Shown piece by piece: positions 24,469 through 37,660 of a DNA stretch of 64,000 nucleotides. The translations under genes were made by a program, and so were the position numbers. The notes below the pieces were generated by a model. That model saw only the letters and a program-made list of their open reading frames with translations. It did no database searches and was not told where the DNA came from. Positions within the stretch are counted from its first letter, which is position 1. Each line of letters opens with the position of its first letter. Origin of the DNA: Anaeramoeba flamelloides (Eukaryota > Metamonada > Anaeramoebidae); contig JANTQA010000020.1 in the NCBI GenBank assembly GCA_027625915.1, forward strand, positions 1,364,001 through 1,428,000, written 5' to 3'.

Positions 24469-25989
24469 ATTAACAATTTTCTTTTTTTTGCTGATGATTT
24501 TAATATTTCTGATAATATTTAAAAACTCCAAAAATGGACAAATTCTCAATGGTCAAAACAAAAAGTTTTAATAAATTTAGACAATTTTTTAGTTTTAATT
24601 AATTTTTTAAAGGATGACTTTAAACTTTAAGAAAAATTAATAAAAATATCTAAAAAAATATATAAATAATTCTTTATTTTCTAGATTTTTTATTACTAAG
24701 GAAAATTATCTCTTAAAATTTTGAGTTGATGAGTATATTTTAGGAAATAATTTCTAAATTTATGACAAGTATTTTTAAACACGATAGAATCAAAAATTGG
24801 GATATTGAGCAAAAATCAAGATTAATCTTATTTTCTAACTAAATAATCATTGCTAAGTATTTTGCTATTCGATGAAATGTCAAAAAAAATAAAAGAACCT
24901 TTTTTTGTTTATTTAAATATAATATCATCATTGTACCACCTTTGAAAAATCGAATTTATTTATCAATCCCCCCCTTTTTTGTAGGATCATAAATTATTTA
25001 CAATTAAATGAATCAAACTTTTGATACACCAATATTAAAACGTTAAAATACTCAATTGAATTCCTATCAAGGTTTAAAAATCTTGGTGATAGAAAAAAAC
25101 ATTACTAATATTCTCAATTAAATTTATAAAATTACAACATAAAAAACAGTTTTTTTTTCTTATCCCACTTTTTTTTTTGCAACTGTAATTAAACAAACCA
25201 ATCTAAAACGATAGGTATTTTAAGGTTAATACTTAATTTAATTTTTATCAAGTAAAATACCTTGGGATATCATCATCAAAACAATATTCCCTTCTTCAAA
25301 AAATACACTTCAATAATAAATTTTATATGTTTTGTTGAATTTAAATATAGATATTCTAAAAACATACTAATTTTTATAAAGACATAAAAATTATTTAGGT
25401 CTTTTCAAAAAGTAAATTATAAAACCGAATATTGATTTTCTATCACATGGGAAGATAAAAATTTCAATTTATGTAAGAAGATAAGATAAAATAAAGTTTT
25501 AAAACTAAAACAATTAAAATTTCGAATTTGAAAAGAAAAAAATCATAAAAACATTACAATATTTTTCGATCATTGTTTTTAAATTGTAAAAACTTGAGAT
25601 TTTTGTATTTTTGATAAGTAATGGCTTAAATTCAAGTATTTTTTTTCAAAATTTACTCGTCAATATCAAAAACCAAAAATTGTTAAATCTATCTATTTTT
25701 TCTTCTTTAAATATTTAATAGTTTTTAATAATCAAAATCTAACATTAACTTTTGCAATTAATTTATAAGATATAATTTTATAATACAAACTCAATTTCTA
25801 TGCCGTATAAAATTGTACTGTATTGACGGAACAGTTGCAATTAAATTGAAGCAAGAAGTTTTTTCATTTTGATAAAAGATCTCTTTGAAATAATACCTTT
25901 TTCAACTTGAAACTAAATATTTCTCATATTTACAAGTCAAAAATGAAAAATTCATTTTTTTTTAAAGAATTAACTAATCTAGCCTGTTC

Positions 25990-26180
25990 TACTCTGAAGA
26001 CACAGATTATGAAGGAAAATTAAGGCACAAAAAAAACTCAAATTAAAGTATATTTTTTGGAATTTTTTTTTTACACAAATTCTTTTATTTGAATCCATAT
26101 TTTGTTCTTCAATTTGAAATTATTTTTGTGCCTTAGTTATCTTTCATAAATTTTGTGTCTTTAAAGTGGAACTGACTGTA
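25990..26180. mobile_element. ~190-nt palindromic MITE, family A, copy 2
   Basis: The right tip AAAGTGGAACTGACTGTA is intact; the left tip is badly diverged. The inner arms AAATTAAGGCACAAAAAAAA and TTTTTGTGCCTTAGTTAT are clear. Confidence 0.7.
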
Positions 26181-27193
26181 TCAAGGTATCCAGAATTAAA
26201 AATAATAAACTTTAGATTCAAATTAAGATTCATTATAGCAATACCAGAACAAACTCCAAAATTTCTAAATAATAAAACCTTGAAAACTTTTTGGTTCCCT
26301 TTTATTAAAAGATATAGCTCACTATTTCTGAATTTCTTTTGGAAAATTTCGAAAGTTGAAAATAAGATTTTTTAATACTCTTACTGAAATAATAAGTGTA
26401 GACTTGATAAAAAGTGTCTTTTAAAATAAAACCGGTGCTTCTTTATATTTTGAAGACTACATATCAAATGATCAACGAAACCGACTTTAAGGGACTCGTA
26501 AACTTAATAAAATCTTCAAGAAAATTTACTAACAAATTAAAAAAATTTTACCGTATCTTAAAATTGAAAAATAAAGTAAAAATCTGATAACTACAAGACA
26601 GGGCTTACTTTTAATACTATTTTCAGAAATGAATTATTGTTTTGAAAAGACTGATCCATTTTTCCCATTTTTGAAAAGTTCAAAATCCAATATATTTCCA
26701 AATTATTTAAAAAAAATTATTTTCTTTGAAAGAAGATTGAAATCTTATTGCCTGTAAAGGAAGTGTACAAAAATAAACTTTAAAAATGAAACCACTAAAG
26801 TTCTAAAATAACCAAGTTTAAAAAATCTACTTAATCTCAAAAAAATACAATAATTATTTTAAACTTGTAAAAAATATAATTTTTTGATTCAAAGAACTGA
26901 CCAAATCTATTTTTTCTAGGGATTAAATGAAAAAATCTTCGAAAAAGAACCAAAGAATCGAATTAAAAATTCTCCCGAAATACTTTTTTAAAATTTCAGG
27001 GATAGGAAAATTCAACTTATTATCTAAAGAAATACTTTTTAATTTGATTATTTATAATTAATAAATATAAACCCAATCTTAATTATTTCAGTAAGTCATT
27101 AGCAACCCAATGAGTAAATGTATCTAATAGGTTTTACATTTATTTCTCAATTTTTTCAAGATTTTGCAACAAATAAAACAATTCAAATGCATA

Positions 27194-27453
27194 CCCTAAT
27201 AAAAAAAAATTTTTATAACATGTTATAAACATGTTGTAAACGTGTTATAAACGTAAAAAATGTTATAAAATTTTATAATATAAACTTTTGTAACATAAAT
27301 GGTTGTTATAAAATGTGTTATAAAATTGATAACATGTTATAAGTCCGTTACAAGAATATTTTTTCAAAAAATATTGAAAAAATCATCATATAAAAGGAAA
27401 TTTTGTTATCAAAATGTTATATAGATGTTATAAAAATAGTTTTTTTATTAGGG
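27194..27453. mobile_element. 260-nt element filled with GTTATAA motifs
   Basis: The ends are inverted: CCCTAATAAAAAAAAATTTT then TATAACAT on the left, ATGTTATAAAAATAG then TTTTTTTATTAGGG on the right. ATA flanks both sides, a likely target duplication. The interior repeats GTTATA at least eight times, with GTTGTAA and GTTACAA variants, many followed by AAC or AAA. It resembles a MITE with dense subterminal binding motifs; no transposase is present. Confidence 0.75.
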
Positions 27454-27994
27454 ATATATCTAATAATAAAAAATAATAATAGATGTTATCAAATACCTGA
27501 TTTTAATACAATCAGTTCCTTGTTTATACTCTTGATATTTGAAAAAGTATATTGACAAGTCTTTTTAAATTTCAAGAAATTTAATATGAATATTTGTGAA
27601 TAAAATAAATGATCAATTATTTTAGATCTTCAAGGATACAATATTTGATTTATTTTTCCTGTATTTTTAAAATAATATTAAAGACACAACGTTACTTGTT
27701 CATAAAGACTCTAAGAAATTACTAAAAGTGATATTTCTTCAAAAATAAATTTTTTTGCAAATTTTTATTTTTCTAATTTGATCCAAAAACCCAACAAAAA
27801 AGGATCAGATCTTTAGACTGAAAATTCCATTGGGAAAAATGAAATCTTTTAAAAATGATTATTCATTTCTCTAAAGTTGACAAACGAAGTTTATTATTGG
27901 GTTTAATTGTATCCTTATGTAAATAATTACTCTATTACCTTTGGTAAAAAAAATAAATAAGAGTTAGTAATCCCTTAAACAATAAGTAAATACT

Positions 27995-28390
27995 ATATTG
28001 ACTTCTTAAAACTATAATCTTCAAAAAAAAATTCTAAAAATGAAGGATCAAATAAAAAATATATCTCATAAATTGATATAATTTTTTTGACAATTTTTAT
28101 TTTGGAAAAAATAAAAATTAGAAAAAATTACGAAAAAATACAAGGAATTTCTTTTGGTAATTTATAAGGATCTTAAAATTTCTTTAGTTATTCTAAACTT
28201 TCAAACACTTTTTTTTCTTCAAATTTTGTTTTTTTTTAAAAAAAATAAAAAAGAAACGAAAAAGATAAAAAAAAAAATAAACAGCAAAAAATAATCAACA
28301 AAATTTTTTACCTAATAAGAAAAAATGATCTGATCTAAGAATTGAAAAATTTATTTTGAGAAGAAAATTTGATAAAAATATTCGAATTAT
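27995..28390. repeat. Fragments of families G and L
   Basis: About 28020-28160 matches the TTCTAAAAATGAAGGATCAA block of family G. About 28200-28390 matches the A-rich run followed by GATCTAAGAATTGAAAAATT of family L. Neither is complete. Confidence 0.4.
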
Positions 28391-28724
28391 TTATATATTT
28401 TCAATAAAACTTGAAAACCTTTGACTAAAAAATTCTTTTGTTGAGACTTATAAGTAATGTAAAGTGGAGAGAAGTTGAAAAATAACAAGAATACAACCAA
28501 CTTGCAAATTTTATAATGAGTGTTAGTGTAGCTAGGATATCGAGAAAGCGTTTGAAAAGCTACCCATCTCCTTTGAACATGCACTCGAATTTAGAACCTG
28601 AGTTAATTGAATGATACAATCTTTAAAGAATACATTCAAAGTTTGATAGTTTTATAGTGTATTTTATTCAATACAATTTATACGACCTCAACAAATTACT
28701 GATAAAACTATTTGTTTACCTGTT

Positions 28725-29020
28725 GTTATTACTATTGTAGTGTATCTGATCGATCGATCAATTTGTCAACCAAACGAAAATTGAAAGCCAAAAAATCTTT
28801 TGAAGAGATCAATGATTTATGGACGGGTATACTTGACAAAATCTTCAAATAGACACCAAATGCTTGTATTTCGATATCGATAAAGGATTGTAAAAATATT
28901 CAGCAAAATGACCGCAGAGAATTTGTACGATATCTGAAAAATTCACTTCGAAATTTCCTTCTGATATTTGGTAACAGTTTAAAAATCGTCCTTGTAACAA
29001 GGTTTTGGTACCCTTTTAAT
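28725..29020 (+). pseudogene. Decayed coding-like stretch, unknown
   Basis: The base composition here is less AT-rich than around it. One frame reads SINLSTKRKLKAKKSFEEIN then DLWTGILDKIFK, meets a TAG, and continues for about 56 codons with IKDCKNIQQNDRREFVRYLK and NSLRNFLLIFGNSLKIVL before a stop. Random DNA of this composition would give stops far more often. No family is recognised; a remnant of a transposase or of a host gene are both possible. Confidence 0.25.
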
Positions 29021-29139
29021 TAAATGACTGTATTCTAAATAAATTTAATTGTTTTTGTGTTTGTAACATAGTTTTCAGAACAAAATTTATTCAAGAAAAA
29101 AATAATAAAAAAAAAGTATTATCAAATTTATTTCTTGAT

Positions 29140-29700
29140 TTAACGAAAATTTAGTAAGAACAAAATAGGATATGGCAATATATTTTCGTTGACTTGAATA
29201 AATTCTGGTTGTATTTTAAAAAAAGAAAATAAAAAATTTCGTAGAGCTTTAACGGTAAAATAACAGTCAACGCTTATTTGTTGGTTTAGATATTGAAAGA
29301 TTAAATTTTTGGAATTCATCAAAACATCAAGTTTTTTTATTTTCCTCATGTATTTATCAAAAGCATGGAGCGACTTGTCAGACAAACTGATACTTGACAG
29401 GCCATTTTCAGTGTTTTGGATCAATTTGATTGGGAATTGGAGATATTGATAATTGATTAGATATTTGGATTTATGTCTGAGTTTTTTTTTCGAGTTTGGT
29501 TGGCTAATGTTGATGGCTTTGTGCTGATAATTTGCATTTTTTATTAATTCAAGATCAACACAAACCATGTTTTGCACTCGAACACCATACTCACTTTGAA
29601 GATACTCGTCAGAAATTTGTTTGATGTAAACCTTATTAGAAAGTGGCGGGTGAGTGATTGAAATCAAATACACAAATGTGTTTTTTGTTTTTTTGCTCAT
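29140..29700 (-). CDS. Hypothetical protein, 186 aa
   Basis: The first ATG in this frame is at 29700 (MSKKTKNTFVYLISITHPPL); the frame extends further upstream without an ATG to about 29937, and that extension (SSQVQWINSVRPNIKYFFRK) might be an exon or 5' leader. The protein has mixed composition with no long homopolymer, which favours real coding: VYIKQISDEYLQSEYGVRVQ, NMVCVDLELIKNANYQHKAI, SLSDKSLHAFDKYMRKIKKL and FFKIQPEFIQVNENILPYPI. No signal peptide, transmembrane segment or known motif is seen. It ends 1 kb from the decayed stretch at 28725-29020, which is on the other strand. I cannot name a family. Confidence 0.5.
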   Translation of the reverse strand: MSKKTKNTFVYLISITHPPLSNKVYIKQISDEYLQSEYGVRVQNMVCVDLELIKNANYQHKAINISQPNSKKKLRHKSKYLINYQYLQFPIKLIQNTENGLSSISLSDKSLHAFDKYMRKIKKLDVLMNSKNLIFQYLNQQISVDCYFTVKALRNFLFSFFKIQPEFIQVNENILPYPILFLLNFR

Positions 29701-31009
29701 TTTTTGTGAATGACAAAATAAATTTAAATAAAATTGAAAAAAATGAACTGTTTTTTTTTTTTTTTCATAAAAAACTCTTTTCAATTTTTGAATCTGTTTA
29801 CACTTTTCGTTTATCCACGAGAGGAAACCTTTTCTTGGTTCATGATTTTTACGGAAAAAATATTTAATATTTGGCCTTACAGAATTTATCCACTGAACTT
29901 GAGAAGAATAATAATTCCTATATTTCGGAATCACCACGAGGGTGTATGATATAAATTACTTCAAAGAATAAATTATACATGCGATTTTTTAATTTACTAA
30001 GTTTTTTCAAATCCAAATTAGAACTGATCTTTGAGACACATTAGGCAGTAGATATTCTACCAGATGTGTTTTCCTTTTTCCTCACAAAGGAATGAACCAT
30101 TATCCAAAACAAGAATATTTCTAGTCTTGAGATATTAATTCTACTTCGTTAATTTTTATTTTAATTCAAACCAATAGAACATACTGTGACTTAGTGGGTT
30201 TGTTTTCTCATAATTTGAAAAAATAAATTCCTTTTCATAAGAGATCTTATTTTTGATATTTCATCAGAATAAATAATTGGTTTGGTTAATAGGAAAGCTA
30301 AACTACAAAAACTTCAGAATTCAATTACGATTAAATTGTTTTTTCAAATACTTTTATTTTCAAATTAAAAAATTAACTGTTATCTCAAAGTTTCAAAAAA
30401 AAAAGATCCAAATTAAAAAAACTCTCAGCAGAATTATCAAAACGATCTTGTTAAGATCTTGGTTTTTATTCGAAGTTTTATTGTCACAATAACCCTTGGC
30501 AAAAAAATTTGAGAATCTGAAATAAAAATTTTTCTTTACAAATCAGAAAAGAGTTGTATTTAAGACAACAGACTTTGAATTGTTAAGAAATGTTTATATC
30601 TGTTTTTTAATTTAATTTCTTTTTGACTAAAACTTCAATCTTTAGAATAACTTGTTTCCCAACCGAGCCCTTTTAAACTACTCAAATCAAATGTCCACCA
30701 GAAATATAAAAACAAATAACTAATTATAACTTTTATTTAGTTTATTAAAATACGATTGCCAAAAAACGATGGATGCCAAAAAGTTCAAAACCTTGTTTCA
30801 AAAAAAAGTTTGTTTTTTTTTTTTATTGTTGAAGAAGTGTAAATTACATTCTAGGTACCCTTTTACTTAAATTCCCTTTCAGAAATTACAGCCTAAAATC
30901 ATAGATTTCACGATTATTAATAAATGAAAATATTTTCAAACTTTCTTGATTCAAAGTTAATTCATTAAGATTTTTTGTTTTTTTTAATTTGTTAATAAAG
31001 TGTGTTTTT

Positions 31010-31440
31010 TGTTATAGAAGACTTATACATTAACTGATCAAAGAAACTGTCAATAATAAACCCTAAAATAATATGGAATTGGTTTCTTAAAGTTCTATTA
31101 TTTCAAAAACTATTCTAAAAATAAAAGATCGAATTGCAAAATTTATCTCAAAAAATAGAGTTAATTTCAAAATAATTTTCGATCAAAAAAACAAAAAAAA
31201 AAAAATCATGTAAAAATAGATAAAATTTCGGAATATTTTCGAAATAAATTAGATTCCTAATTTTAAATTTACTAAAAAGGTCAAGGAGTTTATCTTCAAA
31301 ATTGATTTGGCCTTAGGTATACTACTGCTATGTGATATGGATTTTACATTGGAACAATAAGAAATAAAAGTACGAATTATATTTTGAAACACAGATTACA
31401 GTCGTTTTTGAACACGCATTAATTTGATCACTCTTGGCAA
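31010..31440. repeat. ~430-nt dispersed repeat, family G, copy 2
   Basis: It matches 2319-2745 in order: TTGTTATAGAAGA, ATTAACTGATCAAAGAAAC, TGGTTTCTTAAAGTTCTA, AAAAATAGAGTTAATTTC, then ACTGCTATG and ATTTTGAAACACAGATTACA. No frame. Confidence 0.6.
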
Positions 31441-33758
31441 ATAGTTTAGTTGATATTTTTTTTAAAATTCAAAAAAATTCTTTTCGTTTAGGTTTCTAAG
31501 TCCACCTAATAAAACAAAAAGTACCTAACAATAAAGATCAATATAGAATAAGTGATCCAAAATTACTATCTATCTTTTTGAAAACTCTATTCCTAAAACC
31601 AAAAAAAGGAAAATGTAGTCTACTTTTTTACACTTTAAAATTCAATTTCAGATATAATTTGATAACCCCTCAAAAGATTGAAAAAAGAACCAAATATTAA
31701 ATGAGTACTCTCAAAAAAAAAGTAGTCTTTCAATATTGATAAATGCACCATGAAGAATCCAAATTGAGCTTTCTCATTTTTAATATGACGAAAGAAAAAA
31801 ATAATTTGTTGGACTCTTAAGGAAGGTGATATCCTTTAATACAAAATATACATAATATCTATAATAACGTTGGTTGAATTGATTATAATCTTATTAACGA
31901 CCTTTTTAAAACAGTGTCTCACTTTTTTAAAACTTTTTAGTAGTCTTCTTTTGTAAAAAAGCTAAAACTTTTTCAGAATTAAAACTTTTTTAAAATTTTC
32001 AGTTTTTATGAAGTGAGAGTTCAACCTTTGAGTATTATGTCGATGTTGGAGTGGGAAGAAAAACAAGACTTTTTTTTCAAAAAAAAACACTTTATTAAAA
32101 CAGAAAACTTTTGAAAATATTTAAATTCTGATAAAATCAAAAAAAAACAAAATATCCACTATTGTATAAGCCGATTTTCGAATAAAAATAATTTTTTTTT
32201 TTTTGATTTTCTTTTTGTTTATATTGATCATTTTCGTCAAAAAATTTTGGCTTTGAATGCTCTATTATCATGAAAATAATCATTTCATCAGTATGTTAAC
32301 ATGAATTGATATATTTAAATAAAACTAAAATAATAAAAAGCGAAGAATAAAAACGAACGAAAAGCCAAATTTTTAGAAATTTACACAATATGTATTTCTT
32401 CTTTTATTTTAGAAGCATAAAGGATATTTCAGATAAATCTGGAAAAAAAATAATAAAATAAAATTTTTTATGTAAGACCACGAAATTTTCACAAAAAAAA
32501 TATTTAAAAAATGATTAAAAATCATTTTAAAGAAAACAAAAAAAAGATGATTGTATGATATTTACCGAACCTGTATTTTTGTAAATTATTCAGTAGTAAG
32601 TTTTTTGTATCAGAAAACTCTTAATGAAATTCATGATGTGTACCTCTTTAGTTCCTTATCTTAAATTCTTGAGATAAAAATTTTCCAACAATAACAACAA
32701 TGGAAATTGAGATCTTATTTTAGTTTTTTTGAATTGGACATTTTTAAATTAAAAAAAATTGATAATTAAAAAAAATTGTTTTAAAAAGAGATAATTTGAT
32801 CATTATCAGATATAACACTATTAAATTATGGAAAACGTTGTTGGGGAATATTTTTGGGATAATATCCAATTAAAAAATTGGCCAACTTCTTGTAAAAATG
32901 ATCTTTATTTTTTTGTGAATCAGAGGAAAATATCAATAAGAGTATTTAACTTGAATAACTAAAAGATGAAATTCCAGATTGTGATAAGTCAATATCCACT
33001 AATAAATGACTGAAAGAAAAGAATCATTGACAAATAAATTCTAATATATTGCTTATTTGAGATCGTTTTGATTATTTTTAATAGGTACAAAAAATCAAAA
33101 CCAAAAAAAAAAGTCAACTATAAATTTTTTAAATTTTTATTTTTTAAATTCTTACGATATAATAGAATAATCACCAAAACCATAATTAAGGGTTAGACTT
33201 TTATATATATATATATATTGAATTAATCAGTGGACTCCTCATTAAAGGTAAAAATATCATTTTTTTATAGGTTTGGGGTTTTTCCATTTTAAAAAAATTG
33301 TTTCAAGTGTTAGTGCTATTTTCAAAGTGTGAGGAGTTTTGTAAAAATTTATTGGTTGATATAATGAAAATTTTTTAATGAAATAAAAGCAATATTTTTA
33401 GTATAAAATTGTTATAATTTAATTCAATACCAAGAAATAAATCATTAAAATAACTTTTCAGAATAAAATTAGACAAAAATAAAACAAAAAGAATAATAAC
33501 GAAAAAAAAAAATCTTTTAAAGTAATATAATAAACTTTTTTTGTATTGAAACGATTATCTCACTGATGAAATTAATAAATTCTATCAAAAAAAAGAACTA
33601 TTTTATTTATTCACAGAACTGGAGATGAATGAATTCCTTCAAATTATCAAGATATATCTATTAATAATAGATTAACAAGATTTTTTCTATAACTGATTGA
33701 TAAAGGGATCGAATATTTTTGGGGATTTAGTAACAAATTCTCAGTTCTATTCTATATA

Positions 33759-34300
33759 TAAAACTCAATTCAAAAAAGTTGGAAAATGTTTAAATAGTTG
33801 AAAGAATAATAATACTACAATCTACATTTGATTTATGAAATAATTTGGATTTTACAACTATTTCATTTTATCTCTTTTTTTTTTTTTGTTTTCATTTCCT
33901 TTTTTTCGGGTTACTTTATCTGTTTTGTTAGATCTGGAAATTTTTTTTCAATGTTTAATATAAAGTTAATTTTGCCTCTTATAAATAGAAAAAAACAGAT
34001 ACAATAAGCCAATGGTATCTTATCATTTAACAGATCAACAATTTTTGGTGAAATTTCAACAAATTTAACGAATATAATTTTTTGATCAGCTAATTTCGTT
34101 ATTTAGGACACATCATGATTTTTCTTTTTTGGTATTATATATATATTTATTTCATTTGGATAAAAATGACAACTTATAAAAACATTAATACTATTTAAAT
34201 TAAATCTAATTTTTTATTACGTCTAGAAAAAAAAATAAGTTGTGTAGTTTTTTTGCCTATTTTTGATTTTATTGATCCAAATTTTTGGAATGGGGTTTAT
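33759..34300 (-). mobile_element. ~540-nt element, family D, copy 3 (inverted)
   Basis: Read on the minus strand it begins TAAACCCCATTCCAAAAATT and ends near CCAACTTTTTTGAATTGAGT. The interior aligns with copies 1 and 2, including the GTTGATC block and the long TTTTTT-rich stretch. It abuts a (TA)n run on its right, consistent with insertion at TA. Confidence 0.72.
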
Positions 34301-35251
34301 ATATATATATATATATGAATTACTATTTTAAATTGACTCTTGAAATTAGAAAAACTCAAAAATTATGTTAAAAAGAATAAATTTTTTTATTATTACAATA
34401 GGAATTGTAAAAAAAATTCAATATAATTTGTTACTTTTTATTTCACTATACACTTTTCAATGAATAAAAATACTAGAAAGGAAAAAAAAAAAAAAAAAAA
34501 TTGTTTAAAAATATATTCTAAAAAAGATTTATGAGAAATTGACCTGAGATATGCCTTAATACCTTTATTATATTTATTCTAATTATTTATTGAAAAAATT
34601 AAACTTGAAGTAAACTAAATGTAAATGTTTGTTGATGTTTTGATTTTGAAAATTGAAGTGTAAATATCTTCAATTAATAATAGAATTAGTAATAATTTAT
34701 ATAATTATTCAAGAATTTTGGATGAATTTACTAACAATAAAACACAATAATCATTTACTTAAATCAAAAGAAATATTTATGAATTATTCTTGATAAAAAA
34801 AAAATAAAAAAATCTATAAAAAAGTTAAAGAGTTTCAAAAAAAATGATTTTTAGTTAAAAAAAAAACTATTGCCGTTTTTGATATATTTTGAAAAGCAAT
34901 TGTAAATTTCAGAAATTTTCATTTAATTTTTAAATTTCAAAAATAAAAAAGTGGATTCTTTTCAAAATACAAAAGAATGAAGAAAAAATCAAAGAGTTTA
35001 TTTAATTCGTTTAAATTAACCCACAGTCTTTATGAGGATTTAATTTTCATATCTATTTACTTTTTTAAAAAAACATAAAACTTTTTAATTTAATATTATT
35101 TTAGAAAAGTGAGAACTTTTAACTTTCGTAAGAATTTATACTCCTCGTTATATGGGTTATTTTTTACTTTTATTGAAATTAAAAAATCAAAAAAAAAATT
35201 ATTTTTATCAAAAATAGTTCTCACAATTTTAATAATTTATTTTGTATATAA

Positions 35252-35438
35252 TCAGTTCCACTTATCAGACACTAATTTTAAATAAAAATTTAAGCTCAAA
35301 ACAAAATCTCAAATTCAGACATAAAATTCAAATTCTAGTAAAATAATTTTTGTAAAAAAAAATGTGCCTTTGTTCAAGATTTTTATTTACCTTAAATTTC
35401 TTTCAAATTTTGTATCTTAAAAGTGAAAATGACTGTAT
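35252..35438. mobile_element. ~190-nt palindromic MITE, family A, copy 3
   Basis: Tips AATCAGTTCCACTTATCAG and CTTAAAAGTGAAAATGACTG are inverted copies. The central ATTCTAGTAAAATAATTTTT block matches other copies. Confidence 0.75.
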
Positions 35439-35538
35439 AAAACTTTTAATTTAACACACAAAAAAAAGTATTTCTATTTTTAACTTTTTTTTATTAGAAT
35501 TATTTTTTTTTATAATTTTTAATTTTACATTATTCCTA

Positions 35539-36125
35539 TAAGGTATTTCCAAAAAAGTGTGGCAATTTTTTTTACATTTCATGAAAAATAATCTTTGTTA
35601 GTAAAAGTATTCATTAATTGACATTACCAAATTAAGTTTAATATTAATACCGGTTGAATAAATGACTAAGGTATTTATTTCATAATATGTTATTGAAAAT
35701 ATTTCCCAAAAATAGAAAACAAAATCGCACTTTTTTTGGCGAAAACAATGTACGGCCAATTTCAATAAAAAACTCGAAATATTGAAAGGATAAAAATGAT
35801 TTTTTAAACAATAAAACAGAGTGATATATTTTCAACTCTATTTGACAATTTTTCGGAGATTAAACAAGTTAGGAAAACGGTTTTTTCAATCAAAAAGAAA
35901 ATAATAAACACCAATTTTCATCCCTAAAAAATAACAGATAAAATCGAGATCAGAAATTTTAATATCTTTTATTTATGTAATACAATACTAAGAAACAAAT
36001 TGAATTATTATCAAGAACCGATCAATGGTTTTTAATGATTTGGGAGGTTTAAATACTTTTTTGAAGATCGAGTTTAAAAGAAATATTTTAAAATAAAATT
36101 GCCACACTTTATTGGAAATAGCTTA
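35539..36125. mobile_element. ~585-nt element, family B, full copy
   Basis: Left end TAAGGTATTTCCAAAAAAGT then GTGGCAATTTT; right end AAAATTGCCACACTTTATTG then GAAATAGCTTA, an inverted copy of about 35-45 nt. The interior has no sustained open frame. An inverted, truncated relative at 48306-48782 shares interior blocks such as AAAGAAAATAATAAACACCA and CCGGTTGAATAAATGACTAA, which shows the family is dispersed. Confidence 0.78.
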
Positions 36126-36750
36126 CTAATAAAATCTTGTATAATAAGTATTTTCTTTTTATTTGTTACCAAGTTTTTTTGGGAAACTTTTTTACCCCCA
36201 CTCACCTTCCTCCCTTTTTAAAAAAAAAAATAAAAAATAAAAAATAAAATAACTTAACTCAATAAATGTTCTTACATTAATTCTAAAATCAACCAGATTA
36301 AAGAAGAAAATCATGATTACATTCAAAATTATTCTTTGTTTTTAACTATTTTTTGTTTAATTATCTTTAATTTCTTATATGTTCTTTCTTATTTTTAAAA
36401 AAATAAAAAAAAAACATTTATTATAAAAAAAACCTTGAAATACTTCTTGATTAAAATCATTATGTATTCAAGTAAATATGATAAACTTTTCTACACTTGT
36501 TTAATTTAAATCTAAAATAAATTACACTGTTAATTTTTTTAACTAAAAAATAAGTTGATAGAAGGGTCTTTTAGAAGAAAAAACAAATTTTCAAGTGTGA
36601 GAACTAATCAAGACAAATGAGCACCCTATGGAAGGTACAACAGCAAAATCTCAACCTGATCTTTCCTCATAATAACAAAAAATATTACTTTTTTTATAAG
36701 AAAAAAAAATTTACACCCAAAAAAATCGATTCAAGACATTATTTAACATC

Positions 36751-36944
36751 TGTCCCTCTTTTTGGACACAAACTTTCAACGAAATTTAAGTCACACAAAA
36801 TAATCTTTATTCAAACAAATTTTTTGGATTTTTTTTTTTACATAATTTATTTTTGTAGAATTTGAATTTTGTACCTTAATTTGTAAATTTTTGTACCTTA
36901 AATTTTGTTGAAAGTTTGTACCTTAAAAGTGGAACTGGTTGTAC
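36751..36944. mobile_element. ~195-nt palindromic MITE, family A, copy 4
   Basis: AAACTTTCAACGAAATTTAA and TAAATTTTGTTGAAAGTTTG are inverted arms; the right tip CTTAAAAGTGGAACTGGTTG is near consensus and the left tip is diverged. Confidence 0.75.
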
Positions 36945-37422
36945 TGAACCAATTTTCAAAATAAGCGATTCTTAAAAAATTAATTAACTTTTCAAAAAAC
37001 TATCTAAAGTTCTTTAATTTAAAAATAAAAAAGTATTTTAAAATTCCACAGACTTTGAAAAAAAAAACACTTCCTGACAGTTTTCAATTTAAAATAATTT
37101 AAAAACATTTTATTGATTATTTCATTTTCGCTTGATCGGTCAAAACACTATTTCCAAAAGAAAAAATATAATACAATATTGTAACTTAACTTTTTTTTTG
37201 AAAAAAATAAACAAAAGCAAAAAAGTTTAAAAAAAAAATAAAAAAAAACTATGGAATCATTATAATTTTATCAAATAATCGATTTTTTGGGAATTTTAAT
37301 TCGAAAAATTTTTTTAATGTAAATTTTTTTTTTGTTTTGTTTTTTGAAAATTGAATACAAAATTAATAAATTAATGTAAAAAAACAAATATTATATTTTT
37401 GAAAAAATATAAAATAATCAAA

Positions 37423-37588
37423 TTAATTTTTATTTTTCCTTTTCTTCTTTTTTTTATGTTTTTTTCGCTTTGATTGATGTTTTGGTGCCTTTCTTCTTTT
37501 TCTTACTCTTTTACCATCCTTACTATGTTTTTTTTTTTTTTTTTTTTTTTTTTCTTCCTCATCCTCCTCCTCATCTTCCTCATCCTCC

Positions 37589-37660
<72 letters not shown>

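Larger units (their letters stand above)
21353..29139. other. Gene-free repeat region
   Basis: No gene is supported. Recognisable content: (TA)n at about 21587-21616, one end of a family B element (21783), family C (22240-22472), a 200-nt MITE (22861-23058), family D (23927-24468), family A (25990-26180), a GTTATAA-rich element (27194-27453), fragments of families G and L (27995-28390) and a decayed coding-like stretch (about 28725-29020). The open frame at 23494-23781 (-) has no recognisable domain and I left it out. Confidence 0.55.
29701..37422. other. Gene-free repeat region
   Basis: No gene is supported over 7.7 kb. The content recognised is family G (31010-31440), (TA)n (33201-33220 and 34299-34317), inverted family D (33759-34300), family A (35252-35438 and 36751-36944) and a full family B element (35539-36125). 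The open frames at 30277 and 36617 have no domain, and the second overlaps a family A element. Confidence 0.6.

Noticed and set aside
36617-36865. 82-codon open frame
   Set aside because: Most of it lies in a family A element and it has no domain.
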